Origin: Niameybacter massiliensis
Lineage (GTDB): Bacteria; Bacillota; Clostridia; Lachnospirales; Cellulosilyticaceae
NCBI RefSeq assembly: GCF_001282685.1
Contig: NZ_LN875035.1
Location: 571,001 to 635,000, forward strand
Reading direction: 5' to 3'
DNA: 64,000 nucleotides
Shown here in pieces: positions 27,067 to 36,234 of this stretch. Positions within the stretch are counted from its first letter, which is position 1. Each line of letters begins with the position of its first letter. The notes beneath the pieces are model-generated. The model was not told where the DNA came from. It did not search any database and saw nothing but the letters and a program-made list of their open reading frames with translations. The position numbers and the translations under genes are program-made.

Positions 27067-28344
27067 CTATACTTCATAATCTAATTCTAAACTTGTTAAA
27101 CTTTTAGATGCTACCGAGTCTATTTGATTTTCTGCTAATATCTCATCCATTTGTTTAGCAATAAGTTCTTGAATACGTTTTGCAGATTTTTGCTTTTCCA
27201 TCTCCATTTGAGAATGATGAGTATCTTTTTTTACCTCAACTTGAACATCTTGAATGACAAGTCCTTGGCTTTCTAGTCCTTCTTGAAGTTCCATAAGATG
27301 TTCTAAGATTAAATCTTTGGTTTTATCTTGTTCTACTTTAATGTGAGCAGTTACAACACCATTTTGCTCAATCATTTTAAAAGTAAGTTTACCTAGCTCT
27401 TTAGGTGCTAATTGCATTTCTAATTCTTTTAATGATTCAAGTTTAGAATAATAAATCTTTTCAAGTACTTGGCTATGAATAGGCATTTCTATTGAAGCTT
27501 TTGTTTCTGTTGTAAGTGTTGATAGATCATTTTGCCAAAACTCAATTCCTGGTTGCTTAGAAAGTTCTTGGATTGGTAAGGTCATAGATACTTCAGATAC
27601 GTTTAGTAGTTCTTCTACTTCGCCTGTCACCTTTACATCTATTTTAGCTACTGCTAAATATTCTTCCTTATCACTGATTTTATCTACTGCCTGGGTTGCT
27701 TCTAATATTTCTGGTGTTACTCCATTAGATAATATTTTTTCTTCTTGTCTTGGATTAGCCTCTACTATAACTTGAGTGTTTTGAATAACTTCGCCTTGAC
27801 TCACCATTGTTTCTTCAGTAATCACTTTATTTTCCGTATAGTATGTTGATTGAATAGTCTTTATGTCCTCAAATAATTTACTTAAAGCTTTTAAATCAAC
27901 TTCACCACTTAAAAGTGACATCTCATCTTCACCTAATGCATCCATAACAAATGTCCTAAAGGTATCTTGGTCTGTCAGATCCATAACTGTAATCCCTTGT
28001 TCTTCTAAAAGCTTTGTCAATTCATCTGTTGTTAAATTAAGTTGACTTTCAAGTAAATTCATCATTAATACTGCAACATTTTCATTGACATCTACTTGTT
28101 CTTTCTGATTTTCTAGCTTCTCTTTAACTACAGAGTCTGCCCTTTTATAAGTTTGATTTGTTTTATTCACTTTACTTTGTGACAGTGTTTGATCTTCATT
28201 TTTAGGTCTTTCAACACTAGATTGCGTCTTATCCATTGTCTTAGCGAAATTATCTTTTGAGTTAGTCTCTCCTGTCTTAAACTGATTTCCTAATACTTCT
28301 TTAGTATTCATATTAGGTGCTAACATTCCAATTAAAGTATTCAT
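27067..28344 (-). CDS. fliK: Flagellar hook-length control protein FliK
   Basis: Secreted ruler that triggers the FlhB switch. The long N-terminal part (about 1-300) is charged and poorly conserved. The C-terminal domain (about 310-400) has the family core with MQLAPKELGKLTFKMIEQNG and LRE-like segments. The reading frame is open further upstream, but the ATG at 28344 is behind GGAAGGGGG and avoids overlap with the preceding gene, giving 425 residues. Position between the YlxF-like gene and flgD supports the call. Confidence 0.9.
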   Translation of the reverse strand: MNTLIGMLAPNMNTKEVLGNQFKTGETNSKDNFAKTMDKTQSSVERPKNEDQTLSQSKVNKTNQTYKRADSVVKEKLENQKEQVDVNENVAVLMMNLLESQLNLTTDELTKLLEEQGITVMDLTDQDTFRTFVMDALGEDEMSLLSGEVDLKALSKLFEDIKTIQSTYYTENKVITEETMVSQGEVIQNTQVIVEANPRQEEKILSNGVTPEILEATQAVDKISDKEEYLAVAKIDVKVTGEVEELLNVSEVSMTLPIQELSKQPGIEFWQNDLSTLTTETKASIEMPIHSQVLEKIYYSKLESLKELEMQLAPKELGKLTFKMIEQNGVVTAHIKVEQDKTKDLILEHLMELQEGLESQGLVIQDVQVEVKKDTHHSQMEMEKQKSAKRIQELIAKQMDEILAENQIDSVASKSLTSLELDYEV

Positions 28345-28360
28345 TGCTTGCCCCCTTCCC

Positions 28361-29056
28361 TTAATTTTGACTCGGTGCAATGAGTTTAATAACTTGGGCT
28401 GCTGTTGTTGCACTCATTTCATTTAAGATTTTTGCCTGCTGATCACTCTTCATATTTTTCAAGATATTTTTCACCAGTTCTGTATCTGTTGATAGCAGTT
28501 TTGTAAGTGCTGCTGCTGCTTCTTTAGCACTCATTTGCCCAATTGTCTTTGCAACTTCTTTTTGTTCTTTATTAAGTATTTCTTCGCCTTTTAATTCTCT
28601 ATAAATGAGTTCTGCTGTATCCTTATAAGTTGCTTCAAATTGTTCCTTGAAAAGTTCTGGATTTTCCTCTGCTACTTTTTTGTCCCACTCATTTTTTTGA
28701 GCAATAAAGGCATTATAATTTTCTTCATATTGTTTAAGTGCATTAATCTTATCATTCAAAAGAGTTGTTTCATTTTCTAGATTAACTACTTTAAGCTGTT
28801 CATTAGCCAGAACTTCTTCTGTAGTTAATAGTTTTTGTTTAAGCTCTTCTTTTGAAAGCATATCATAAGGATCTTGGGTTCCTATTTCAGTTTTAAAAAT
28901 TTGATTCAGTATAGGAATGTTTTTAACAATGGGAGCAATCTTTGATCTATTGATATAAAGCCCTCCGCCTATTAATACAACTATAGTAAGAGCAATGATT
29001 CCTTTTAATAAACCTTTTTTCTTTTTCTGTCTTGCCCCTCTTATTGCCTCTGGCAT
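28361..29056 (-). CDS. YlxF/MotE-like flagellar protein (MgtE-N-like domain)
   Basis: A 231-residue protein with a basic N-terminus, one membrane helix (about 15-40), a coiled-coil stretch (about 75-120) and a C-terminal helical repeat domain (about 160-225: IGQMSAKEAAAALTKLL and LKNMKSDQQAKILNEM) like the N-terminal domain of MgtE magnesium transporters. This matches YlxF of Bacillus, found at the same place between fliJ and fliK; the related MotE acts as a periplasmic helper for MotC in rhizobia. Exact role here is unknown. The ATG at 29056, behind GAGGGGG, is one base after the fliJ stop. Confidence 0.82.
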   Translation of the reverse strand: MPEAIRGARQKKKKGLLKGIIALTIVVLIGGGLYINRSKIAPIVKNIPILNQIFKTEIGTQDPYDMLSKEELKQKLLTTEEVLANEQLKVVNLENETTLLNDKINALKQYEENYNAFIAQKNEWDKKVAEENPELFKEQFEATYKDTAELIYRELKGEEILNKEQKEVAKTIGQMSAKEAAAALTKLLSTDTELVKNILKNMKSDQQAKILNEMSATTAAQVIKLIAPSQN

Positions 29057-29057
29057 T

Positions 29058-29510
29058 TTATTCCCCCTCATCCTTTTGCGAATATTTATAAGCTACTAAC
29101 TCATCAACTAATTGCTGCTCTTCTTTTTTACACACTTCAATAAAATCTGCATAATGAAGTTCTTTTAGATTCTCTAAGATTTTTTTTTCTTTTACAGCTT
29201 CTTTTAGCGCTTCTTTTTTTTCATCAATAGTTTCTTCTAGTTGCCTAAGCATTTTCGCAAGTTGCATCTGTTGCATTTTTATAGTTTCATCATAAGACTT
29301 ATAGTATTTAAGTCTTTCAATATCTAATACCTGATTATTTTCAGGCCTCATAGCTTCTAATATTTCATTTCTAACAGCTATAAGTTTTTCATACTGTTCA
29401 TCTAATTTAGCTTTTTCATTTAAACAAATACCCAGCTCTCTCTTACATAAATCTTCAGTATTTTGTCTAAGTGATAAAATAGGTTCTAAAGTAAATTTAA
29501 ACTTCGACAT
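29058..29510 (-). CDS. fliJ: Flagellar export chaperone FliJ
   Basis: Coiled-coil stalk of the export ATPase ring. The 150 residues are almost wholly helical and charged, starting KFKFTLEPILSLRQNTED, the typical FliJ opening. It follows fliI by 10 bases. Low primary conservation in the family is offset by context. Confidence 0.9.
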   Translation of the reverse strand: MSKFKFTLEPILSLRQNTEDLCKRELGICLNEKAKLDEQYEKLIAVRNEILEAMRPENNQVLDIERLKYYKSYDETIKMQQMQLAKMLRQLEETIDEKKEALKEAVKEKKILENLKELHYADFIEVCKKEEQQLVDELVAYKYSQKDEGE

Positions 29511-29520
29511 TTCCTACTCC

Positions 29521-30816
29521 TTAGCCAACAATAGCCTGCATATAAGCCAATGTCTCTTCCTTCGTAAATTGGTCATGAGTAGCTTGTGTTAAAAAGTCCT
29601 TAATACTACTAATTTTAGAAATGGCCATATCAATTTCCGGATTACTGCCTTCTTTATAAGCCCCTACATTGATAAGGTCTTCCGCATCTGTATAAATGGC
29701 TAAGTGTTTTTTTACTTCGACTGCCATTTGACGGTGTTCTTTTGTTGTAATATCACCCATAACCCTAGAAATACTTCCAAGTACATCAATTGCTGGATAG
29801 TGACCTTTATGAGCAAGTTTTCTTGAAAGTAAAATATGTCCATCTAAAATACCACGTGCAGTATCTGTTACTGGTTCATTGAAGTCATCACCATCTACTA
29901 AAACAGTATAAAGTCCTGTAATACTTCCTTTATCTGAATAGCCTGCTCGTTCTAATAGTTTTGGAAGTGTTCCAAATACTGAAGGTGTATAGCCTCTTGA
30001 TACAGGAGGTTCCCCTATAGAAAGTCCAATTTCACGTTGTGCCATTGCAAAACGTGTTAAAGAATCCATAAGAAGTAGTACATCCTGTCCTTGATCTCTA
30101 AAATATTCAGCGATTGCAGTAGCTGTTTGAGCTGCTTTAAAACGCACGAGAGCAGGCTGATCTGAAGTTGCTACAACAACAATTGAACGTTTAAGACCTG
30201 CCTCTTGTAAGTCTTTTTCAATAAATTCTCTTACCTCTCTACCACGTTCACCTATTAATGCAATGACATTAATATCTGAAAGTGCATTTCTCGCAATCAT
30301 ACCCATCAGCGTACTTTTACCTACACCACTCCCTGCAAATATCCCCATACGTTGCCCTTTACCTACACTAAGCATACCATCTATAGCTTTTACACCTAGC
30401 GTCATCTGTTCATGTATACGATTTCTTGTAAGGGGGTTAGGTGCTGTATTTTCAAGAGGTACTTTTACACCATTCAAGATAGGTGTTTCATCTAATGGAT
30501 TGGCTTGCCAATCTACAACTTGTCCTAATAAATCATTGGTAACTTTTATCTGAAGTTTTTCTCCTGTCGATTTTACAATACACCCAGGCCCTACTCCTGA
30601 TAAATCACCTAATGGCATCAGCAAAATATTTTCACCATTAAAACCTACTACTTCAGCTAATAGTTCTTCATTACTAGAACCTGTAATCGTACATAATGTT
30701 CCAATATTAACTTTGGGACCTAACGATTCTACAGCCATCCCTACAACTTTTGTTACTATACCCGTATAAATCCATAGAGGTGTATCCATGAGCTGTTTAT
30801 ACTTATCCAAATTCAT
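29521..30816 (-). CDS. fliI: Flagellum-specific export ATPase FliI
   Basis: Hexameric ATPase of the flagellar type III export apparatus, related to F1 beta. Walker A GSGVGKST (about 163-170), Walker B VLLLMDSLTRFAMAQRE (about 243-260) and the PPVSRGYTPSVF segment are intact. The 431-residue length is normal. It lies between fliH and fliJ. Confidence 0.98.
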   Translation of the reverse strand: MNLDKYKQLMDTPLWIYTGIVTKVVGMAVESLGPKVNIGTLCTITGSSNEELLAEVVGFNGENILLMPLGDLSGVGPGCIVKSTGEKLQIKVTNDLLGQVVDWQANPLDETPILNGVKVPLENTAPNPLTRNRIHEQMTLGVKAIDGMLSVGKGQRMGIFAGSGVGKSTLMGMIARNALSDINVIALIGERGREVREFIEKDLQEAGLKRSIVVVATSDQPALVRFKAAQTATAIAEYFRDQGQDVLLLMDSLTRFAMAQREIGLSIGEPPVSRGYTPSVFGTLPKLLERAGYSDKGSITGLYTVLVDGDDFNEPVTDTARGILDGHILLSRKLAHKGHYPAIDVLGSISRVMGDITTKEHRQMAVEVKKHLAIYTDAEDLINVGAYKEGSNPEIDMAISKISSIKDFLTQATHDQFTKEETLAYMQAIVG

Positions 30817-30822
30817 GTCGTC

Positions 30823-31572
30823 TCACCCCTTAATGCATAAAAGCTGTAACTCATCTAACATTTTTTGAAGACCTTCTTTTATGTCGTATGTAATACCACC
30901 TTTAGATGATTCAACTTTACAACTTGTACAGCTCAATCGACTATCACAAGTCAATTCAACTTCCACTGGTAAATGTTTAAAAGCTTCTTGTAAAGCCTCT
31001 TCATTTTCTTCTAACATTTTTGAAGCAACAATAACTTGAACCTTTTCTTTAAACTGCTCTTTTTCTATAGCTTGTTTTACAAATAAAGTTAGCCATTCTA
31101 TTCCACTAATTAATTTAAAGTCTACAATTTTATGTACAAGCGCTGCTACTAGCTCTACAATCTCTGGTTCTGCTTGCTTAATAATATTTTCTTTTTCTAA
31201 ATAAGCTGCCTTTATAAGGCTATCTACTTCTTCTTGCGCTTGCAACTGCTTCATATGAATTTCTTCATTAATTTGTGTTCTGTAAGCCGTAGTTTCAGCT
31301 TCAATATTTTGTTTCATTGTAGCTATTTCTACTTGTGCTTGTTCAAGTATTGCCTTTGCCTTTAGTTCGGCATCTTGTACAATTTTCATTGCTTCTTTTT
31401 TAGCCTCCTCTTCTAAGAAAGCTAAATCTATCTGTTCTACAGGTTCTTCAACTGCTATAGCAGTTGAAGAACTGTTTGTTTCTACTTGCAAATAAGATTG
31501 TTCTTTTCCTATTGAAATAATATTACCTTGTAAAGTTCTATAATTTTTAATAATACTAGACAATGACCTCAT
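30823..31572 (-). CDS. fliH: Flagellar export ATPase regulator FliH
   Basis: Peripheral stalk that holds FliI at the C ring. A long coiled coil (about 50-150, with KAKAILEQAQVEIATMKQ) is followed by a C-terminal domain (about 150-249) like V/F-type ATPase delta subunits. The open frame extends 12 codons further upstream, but the ATG at 31572 leaves a smaller overlap with fliG (17 bases). The ribosome binding site is weak, so translational coupling to fliG is likely and the start is uncertain. Confidence 0.9.
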   Translation of the reverse strand: MRSLSSIIKNYRTLQGNIISIGKEQSYLQVETNSSSTAIAVEEPVEQIDLAFLEEEAKKEAMKIVQDAELKAKAILEQAQVEIATMKQNIEAETTAYRTQINEEIHMKQLQAQEEVDSLIKAAYLEKENIIKQAEPEIVELVAALVHKIVDFKLISGIEWLTLFVKQAIEKEQFKEKVQVIVASKMLEENEEALQEAFKHLPVEVELTCDSRLSCTSCKVESSKGGITYDIKEGLQKMLDELQLLCIKG

Positions 31573-32563
31573 CACCTGCCCCACGTGAAATAACAATCTC
31601 GCCTGCATCTTCTAGCTTACGAATAATATTAACGATTTTTTGTTGTGCTTCTTCAATTTCTTTAACACGCTTTGGTCCCATAAACTCAAGATCCTCTTCA
31701 ATCATAGAAGCAAGACGTTTGGATACGTTACCAAGTATTAATGCTTTAACATTAGCCGTTGCACCTTTAAGTGCAATAGCTAATTCATGATTATCCACTT
31801 CACGAAGTACACGTTGAATAGATCTTGGATCCAGCATCGAAATATCTTCAAATACAAACATACGTTTTCTAATTGTTTCTGCAAGTTCTGGATCTTCTAT
31901 TTCTAGACTTTCCATAATATTTTTCTCAGTTGCTCGGTCTACTTGATTAATAATTTCTACGATTGAATCAATACCACCAATGGTTGCATAATCATCAGAT
32001 ACTAATGTAGAAAGACGTTTTTCTAGTTCCTTCTCTACTTCATTAATAAGATCTGGTGCTGCTCTATCCATTACTGCAATCCTTCTTGCTGTATCTGCTT
32101 GCATTTCAACTGGTAAAGATGTCAAAATTGCAGATGCTTGAGATGGTTTTAAATAAGAAAGAATTAATGCAATGGTTTGTGGATGTTCATTTTGAATGAA
32201 ATTAACAAGTTGAGAAGCATCTGTTTTACGTGCAAATTCAAACGGTCTTACTTGTAAAGATACCGTTAATCGATTAATCACTTCAACTGCTTTTTCAGCA
32301 CCTAAGGCTTGTTCAAGAACTTGTTTTGCATAACCAATTCCACCCTCTGCAATATATTCTTGCGCTAAGCAAATTTCATAAAACTCTTGCAATACTTCTT
32401 CTTTTGCTTTTGGTGAAACAGAATGTATACTTGCTATTTCTAATGTAAGCTCTTCTATTTCTTCTTCTTTTAGATGTTTAAAAATCTTAGAAGACTTTTC
32501 TGGCCCTAAAGCAATAAGCAACATAGCTGCTTTTTGCTTACTTGAATATTGTGTTCCCGCCAT
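31556..32563 (-). CDS. fliG: Flagellar motor switch protein FliG
   Basis: Torque-generating rotor protein. N-terminal domain binds FliF (starts SSKQKAAMLLIALGPE), the middle domain holds the EHPQ motif (NEHPQTIALIL, about 122-132), and the C-terminal domain has the charged helix around DPRSIQRVLREVDNHELAIAL. The 335-residue length is typical. It is six bases after fliF. Confidence 0.98.
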   Translation of the reverse strand: MAGTQYSSKQKAAMLLIALGPEKSSKIFKHLKEEEIEELTLEIASIHSVSPKAKEEVLQEFYEICLAQEYIAEGGIGYAKQVLEQALGAEKAVEVINRLTVSLQVRPFEFARKTDASQLVNFIQNEHPQTIALILSYLKPSQASAILTSLPVEMQADTARRIAVMDRAAPDLINEVEKELEKRLSTLVSDDYATIGGIDSIVEIINQVDRATEKNIMESLEIEDPELAETIRKRMFVFEDISMLDPRSIQRVLREVDNHELAIALKGATANVKALILGNVSKRLASMIEEDLEFMGPKRVKEIEEAQQKIVNIIRKLEDAGEIVISRGAGDEVIV

Positions 32564-32569
32564 CTCTTA

Positions 32570-34165
32570 TCACTCCCATTCATCTTCTGATAACCAGTTA
32601 CGTAATAGATTTGCAACAGCTTCTGGTTTTTCATCCACAAATCTTTCAATTTGACGTTTGGTTTCAAGTGTTTCTTTAAGTTCAATCTCTTCAAGTTCCT
32701 TAAGATCTTGTTTAGCAACGCTAAGCATTTCTTCAACTTCAAGTTCTGGTTCTGTTTCAACATCTTCATCATGTTTTCTAAACTTGAATAGAGCAAATGC
32801 AGCAACTAATACAATAAGGAGTATTAAGATAAATGGTAGATAATCTGTAAACTCTACTTCATATGGTACTGTGTCAATAAAAACGGGTTTTTCATATCCT
32901 GATACAACCACGTTATCAACCCCTGTCCCATATCGAATAGAATCTACAATTTCTTGCTTAACTTCTATTGGTCTATTTACACTATTTGTTTCTTTAAATA
33001 TTTCCCATGTTACATTATTATCTAATGTTTTTTCTACTTCCTCTTGCTTATAAACTTTATTTTTAAATACATTTACAGCTAAAGTAGAGTTTTTATAATC
33101 AATATCACCTGGATTTTTAACTATATTTGAAATAACTTTATTATTTACATATTCTATCTCTTTATTGCTTGTTTTAGATTCACCTGTTCCCCCATCACCA
33201 ACTTGATAAGTAGGTGCTTCTCCATTATTCGTTGCTACACCTGGTTCTGCACCATTTTGACTATTGGTGCTTTCAGTAGTTTGTTCTTTCTCCACTCGAA
33301 TAATGCCACGCCCATCTTCTTCAAATTGTGGGACATATTCTTCTCTCATCTCTTCATATTGATCAAAATTCAGAATAAGATTTGAGCTAATACGTACTTC
33401 ATCATAAATGGGTTCTAATATTTGTTTGACTTTAGCTCCAAGGTCTTTTTCTGCTGCTAATTTAATTTCTTGTTGCTTATTAGTTGACAGCGTATCTTCT
33501 TCTTGCCCTATGTATAAGCTATTCCCCTCTGTATCAATGATATTAATATTTTCCATCTTAAGTCCTGATACACTACTTGAAACAAATCGAGCAATCCCTT
33601 CGATTTGCTTACTTGTTTGAGGTGTGTTTAGAGTAACTAAAATACTTGCGCTACTTTCTTGTTTTGAAGCAATAAAGGAGTTTTTCTCTTCTGGAACCAC
33701 CAATCTTACATCTGCATAATCAATAGCATCCATAGAAGTAAGCGCACGTTCTAATTCAACTTCTGCAAGTTGATTCATTTTTGCACGTTTTTCACTCTCT
33801 GTTGTAGACATACTATTGTTAATTGCATCCTCAAAAGTATATCCACCTTTTGGTACATTTTCTCTCGTTAATGCTAATTTTGCATTGACAACATCCTTAT
33901 CTTTAACTTGTAAGCTTGTACCATCATCAATAATTTCATATGTAATCTTTTCATTATCTAAAACTTCTGCTGCCGCTGCAATATCTGATTCAGTAATCTT
34001 TCTTAAAACCACTTCATATTTAGGTCTTGTAAATATTACCGCTACAACAATCAGTGTTAGAATAATACAGCTTGCGCCAATGCCTAACCTTATTTTTTGC
34101 TTTTTAGAAAGCCCATTCCATTTTTCGGTTAATTGCGTTGATGCTTGCTCTATTGTCTCTTGCAT
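32570..34165 (-). CDS. fliF: Flagellar MS-ring protein FliF
   Basis: Forms the MS ring that starts basal-body assembly. Two membrane helices (about 24-45 and about 435-457) flank a large extracytoplasmic region with ring-building motifs (YEVVLRKITESDIAAAAEVL, SASILVTLNTPQTSKQIEGI). The C-terminal tail (about 500-531) that binds FliG reads RQIERFVDEKPEAVANLLRN. The length of 531 residues is usual. Confidence 0.98.
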   Translation of the reverse strand: MQETIEQASTQLTEKWNGLSKKQKIRLGIGASCIILTLIVVAVIFTRPKYEVVLRKITESDIAAAAEVLDNEKITYEIIDDGTSLQVKDKDVVNAKLALTRENVPKGGYTFEDAINNSMSTTESEKRAKMNQLAEVELERALTSMDAIDYADVRLVVPEEKNSFIASKQESSASILVTLNTPQTSKQIEGIARFVSSSVSGLKMENINIIDTEGNSLYIGQEEDTLSTNKQQEIKLAAEKDLGAKVKQILEPIYDEVRISSNLILNFDQYEEMREEYVPQFEEDGRGIIRVEKEQTTESTNSQNGAEPGVATNNGEAPTYQVGDGGTGESKTSNKEIEYVNNKVISNIVKNPGDIDYKNSTLAVNVFKNKVYKQEEVEKTLDNNVTWEIFKETNSVNRPIEVKQEIVDSIRYGTGVDNVVVSGYEKPVFIDTVPYEVEFTDYLPFILILLIVLVAAFALFKFRKHDEDVETEPELEVEEMLSVAKQDLKELEEIELKETLETKRQIERFVDEKPEAVANLLRNWLSEDEWE

Positions 34166-34186
34166 GTATTCACCTCATTTCTTTTA

Positions 34187-34489
34187 CTAGACAGATATTC
34201 GCATAATTTCTTGATACGCTTGCATAACTTGATTTCGAACTTGCATAGTAAATTGTAGGAGAATACTTGATTTCTCTTGAGCAATCATTAAATTATGAAT
34301 ATTATCAGTTTTACCTGTCATAAAATCATAACTTAGTTCACTTGTTTCATTTTCCGCTTTAACCGTTGCTTCTAGTAATTGTTGCGCAGATTCAAGTGCC
34401 CCTTGAAAGATACCATCATCTGTTTTTCTCTCTAATTTTTGTTCGACCACGGATAGGTTCTTACTAATCCCGCTTATAGAATCTATCAT
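34187..34489 (-). CDS. fliE: Flagellar hook-basal body protein FliE
   Basis: Joins MS ring and rod and is the first export substrate. The 100-residue protein has the typical TDNIHNLMIAQEKSSILLQF and VRNQVMQAYQEIMRISV C-terminal helices. ATG behind AAGGAGG. It lies between flgC and fliF. Confidence 0.96.
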   Translation of the reverse strand: MIDSISGISKNLSVVEQKLERKTDDGIFQGALESAQQLLEATVKAENETSELSYDFMTGKTDNIHNLMIAQEKSSILLQFTMQVRNQVMQAYQEIMRISV

Positions 34490-34505
34490 CTAGCTAACCT
34501 CCTTA

Positions 34506-34946
34506 TCACCCTTTGCCAATTTCTAAAGCTTTTGTTGCAACAGCTTTCATTGCATTAAAGGCTGTTACATTGGCTTCATATGATCTACTAGCAGAAATCA
34601 TATTTACCATTTCATCCACAGTGTTTACATTTGGCATTTCTACATATCCCTCTGCATTCGCATCTGGATGTGTTGGATTATATACGAGTGGACAAGGTGA
34701 TTCATCTGTTATGATTTCTGCCACACGCACTCCTTTATAATTGCCATTTGTATACTCTCCTAAAATACTACTAAAGCTATTATTTTGATTCACGCTTTCA
34801 AAAATAACACCTTTTCGCTTATAAGCGCCACCTTCAGCAGTACGTGTTGTATTGGCATTCGCTATATTCTGAGATATGATATCTAATCTCAGTCGTTGTG
34901 CGGTCATTCCTGATGCAGATGTATCCATTGATCCAAAAAACGACAT
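34506..34946 (-). CDS. flgC: Flagellar proximal rod protein FlgC
   Basis: Rod subunit of 146 residues. N-terminal motif MDTSASGMTAQRLRLDIISQ with NIANANTTR, and the C-terminal NVNTVDEMVNMISASRSYEA with KALEIGKG are characteristic. It follows flgB by 74 bases. Confidence 0.97.
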   Translation of the reverse strand: MSFFGSMDTSASGMTAQRLRLDIISQNIANANTTRTAEGGAYKRKGVIFESVNQNNSFSSILGEYTNGNYKGVRVAEIITDESPCPLVYNPTHPDANAEGYVEMPNVNTVDEMVNMISASRSYEANVTAFNAMKAVATKALEIGKG

Positions 34947-35020
34947 TACACATCCCCCTATCTTATATTTAATATTTATATCTCTTATACTTCTTTAGAA
35001 TTTTTATATTTCACACCTAA

Positions 35021-35386
35021 TTATTTTATATTCTGTAATATGTATGTATAACGACGAATTTGTGCATTTGCACGTTGAATTAAAGCATCATAACGCAATT
35101 TAACTTGCGCAAGTTCTGACATTTCTTTATCAATATCTACATTATTTCCATCTATACGATATGATAGTGTACTTTGATCAGTATAGGTAACAGGTGAAAG
35201 GTTCTCAACAGTTATATTTTTTGTTCCATTTTTTTGAATTTCTGACTCTAGTTGCGTTTCAAAAGACACTTCTTGCCTTTTATAGCCTGGTGTATCTGCA
35301 TTTGTAATATTGCCAACTACTGCACCAAACTTCATCATGGTTGCATCTAGCACCTTATTGGTTACATCGATATCACGAAACATCAT
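35021..35386 (-). CDS. flgB: Flagellar proximal rod protein FlgB
   Basis: First gene of the fla/che operon; rod subunit of 121 residues. N-terminal MMKFGAVVGNITNADTPGYK and the C-terminal VDIDKEMSELAQVKLRYDAL match the family. Behind a GGGGGG-type ribosome binding site; two ATG codons at the start leave one residue of doubt. Confidence 0.97.
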   Translation of the reverse strand: MMFRDIDVTNKVLDATMMKFGAVVGNITNADTPGYKRQEVSFETQLESEIQKNGTKNITVENLSPVTYTDQSTLSYRIDGNNVDIDKEMSELAQVKLRYDALIQRANAQIRRYTYILQNIK

Positions 35387-35447
35387 TGTTTCCCCCCTTA
35401 CTTCTAAATTTAAATAGTTTTCTTTAAAACCTATTTATTCTTATACA

Positions 35448-35476
35448 ATTATATAACTTTACTTGTCATTTATCAA
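35448..35476 (-). promoter_or_regulatory. Sigma-A promoter of the fla/che operon
   Basis: Minus strand TTGATA (35471-35476), 17-base spacer, perfect TATAAT (35448-35453), about 60 bases before flgB. The housekeeping-type elements fit an early flagellar promoter. It lies between the spoIIM terminator and flgB, so the operon starts here. Confidence 0.85.
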
Positions 35477-35550
35477 CATCTATGTTTCTTATTTTTCCCA
35501 CTTTTTCCCCCTATTTCGTCGCTTTTTTTATTTAAAAACTATTTATAACC

Positions 35551-35595
35551 AAATAAAAATAGGGTAAAACATATCTTACGACATCGTTTTACCCT
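35551..35595 (-). terminator. Terminator after spoIIM
   Basis: Ten-pair perfect stem AGGGTAAAAC/GTTTTACCCT with a 15-base loop, followed on the minus strand by ATTTTTATTT. It starts seven bases after the spoIIM stop and insulates the fla operon from upstream transcription. Confidence 0.8.
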
Positions 35596-35601
35596 ATAGT
35601 A

Positions 35602-36168
35602 TTAAAATAAATTTCTTACAAAAGGTTGTACATAAGCATCTACAAGGCTTATTACTATAGCACCTACTACACAATAAATAATTAATTGATGATAAACTTT
35701 ACCATAGCTCTCTTTTCCCTTTACGCCATATCTTAAGCTATGTTCACCTACCATAATGCCTAAAAAAAGTAATGCTACAGCCTGTATACCAAAAAGTAAA
35801 ACACTCATAATTATACCTTTTAGCCCGTAGAGCATTAAAATACCACAAATGCTAAATCCATAATTAAAACCTATAAAAAACAATATAGCCATACCCAAAT
35901 ATCTTGTTGGTTTTGTAAGTCCTGTTACCCATATTCCTAATAATTGAATCAGATGAATACACACAGCTTTCTTCAAAATCAGAAATGAGTTTTCCTGTAT
36001 CAAAGCATTTCCTTGAACAATAGTTGTTAAACTCCCCATAAAAGCTACATCACTTTTCATACTCACACCATATAAGCTTCCAACAAGTATACCTATCATG
36101 CAAACCATAAGCCATACTAAATCTGTATTCATAAATCCTTTTGAAAAAGATTTTATCGCTCGTTTCAC
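35602..36168 (-). CDS. spoIIM: Stage II sporulation protein M
   Basis: Part of the SpoIID-SpoIIM-SpoIIP machinery that drives engulfment of the forespore; SpoIIM is the membrane anchor. The 188 residues form about five hydrophobic helices with the family's LVWLMVCMIGILVGSLYG opening. GTG start behind GGAGG seven bases upstream. It follows nudF, the same neighbour as in Bacillus subtilis. A sigma-E promoter would be expected, but none is convincing in the 66-base gap. Confidence 0.92.
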   Translation of the reverse strand: MKRAIKSFSKGFMNTDLVWLMVCMIGILVGSLYGVSMKSDVAFMGSLTTIVQGNALIQENSFLILKKAVCIHLIQLLGIWVTGLTKPTRYLGMAILFFIGFNYGFSICGILMLYGLKGIIMSVLLFGIQAVALLFLGIMVGEHSLRYGVKGKESYGKVYHQLIIYCVVGAIVISLVDAYVQPFVRNLF

Positions 36169-36234
36169 TTAGCTTCCTCCTCATAAGGTTTGTCCTCTCT
36201 TTTTACTTTATGAGCATAAGGCTAAGTTTAGAAC

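Noticed and set aside
36169-36234. Possible sigma-E promoter before spoIIM (CATAAAGT)
   Set aside because: Only six of eight -10 matches and no fitting -35 at 14-15 bases.
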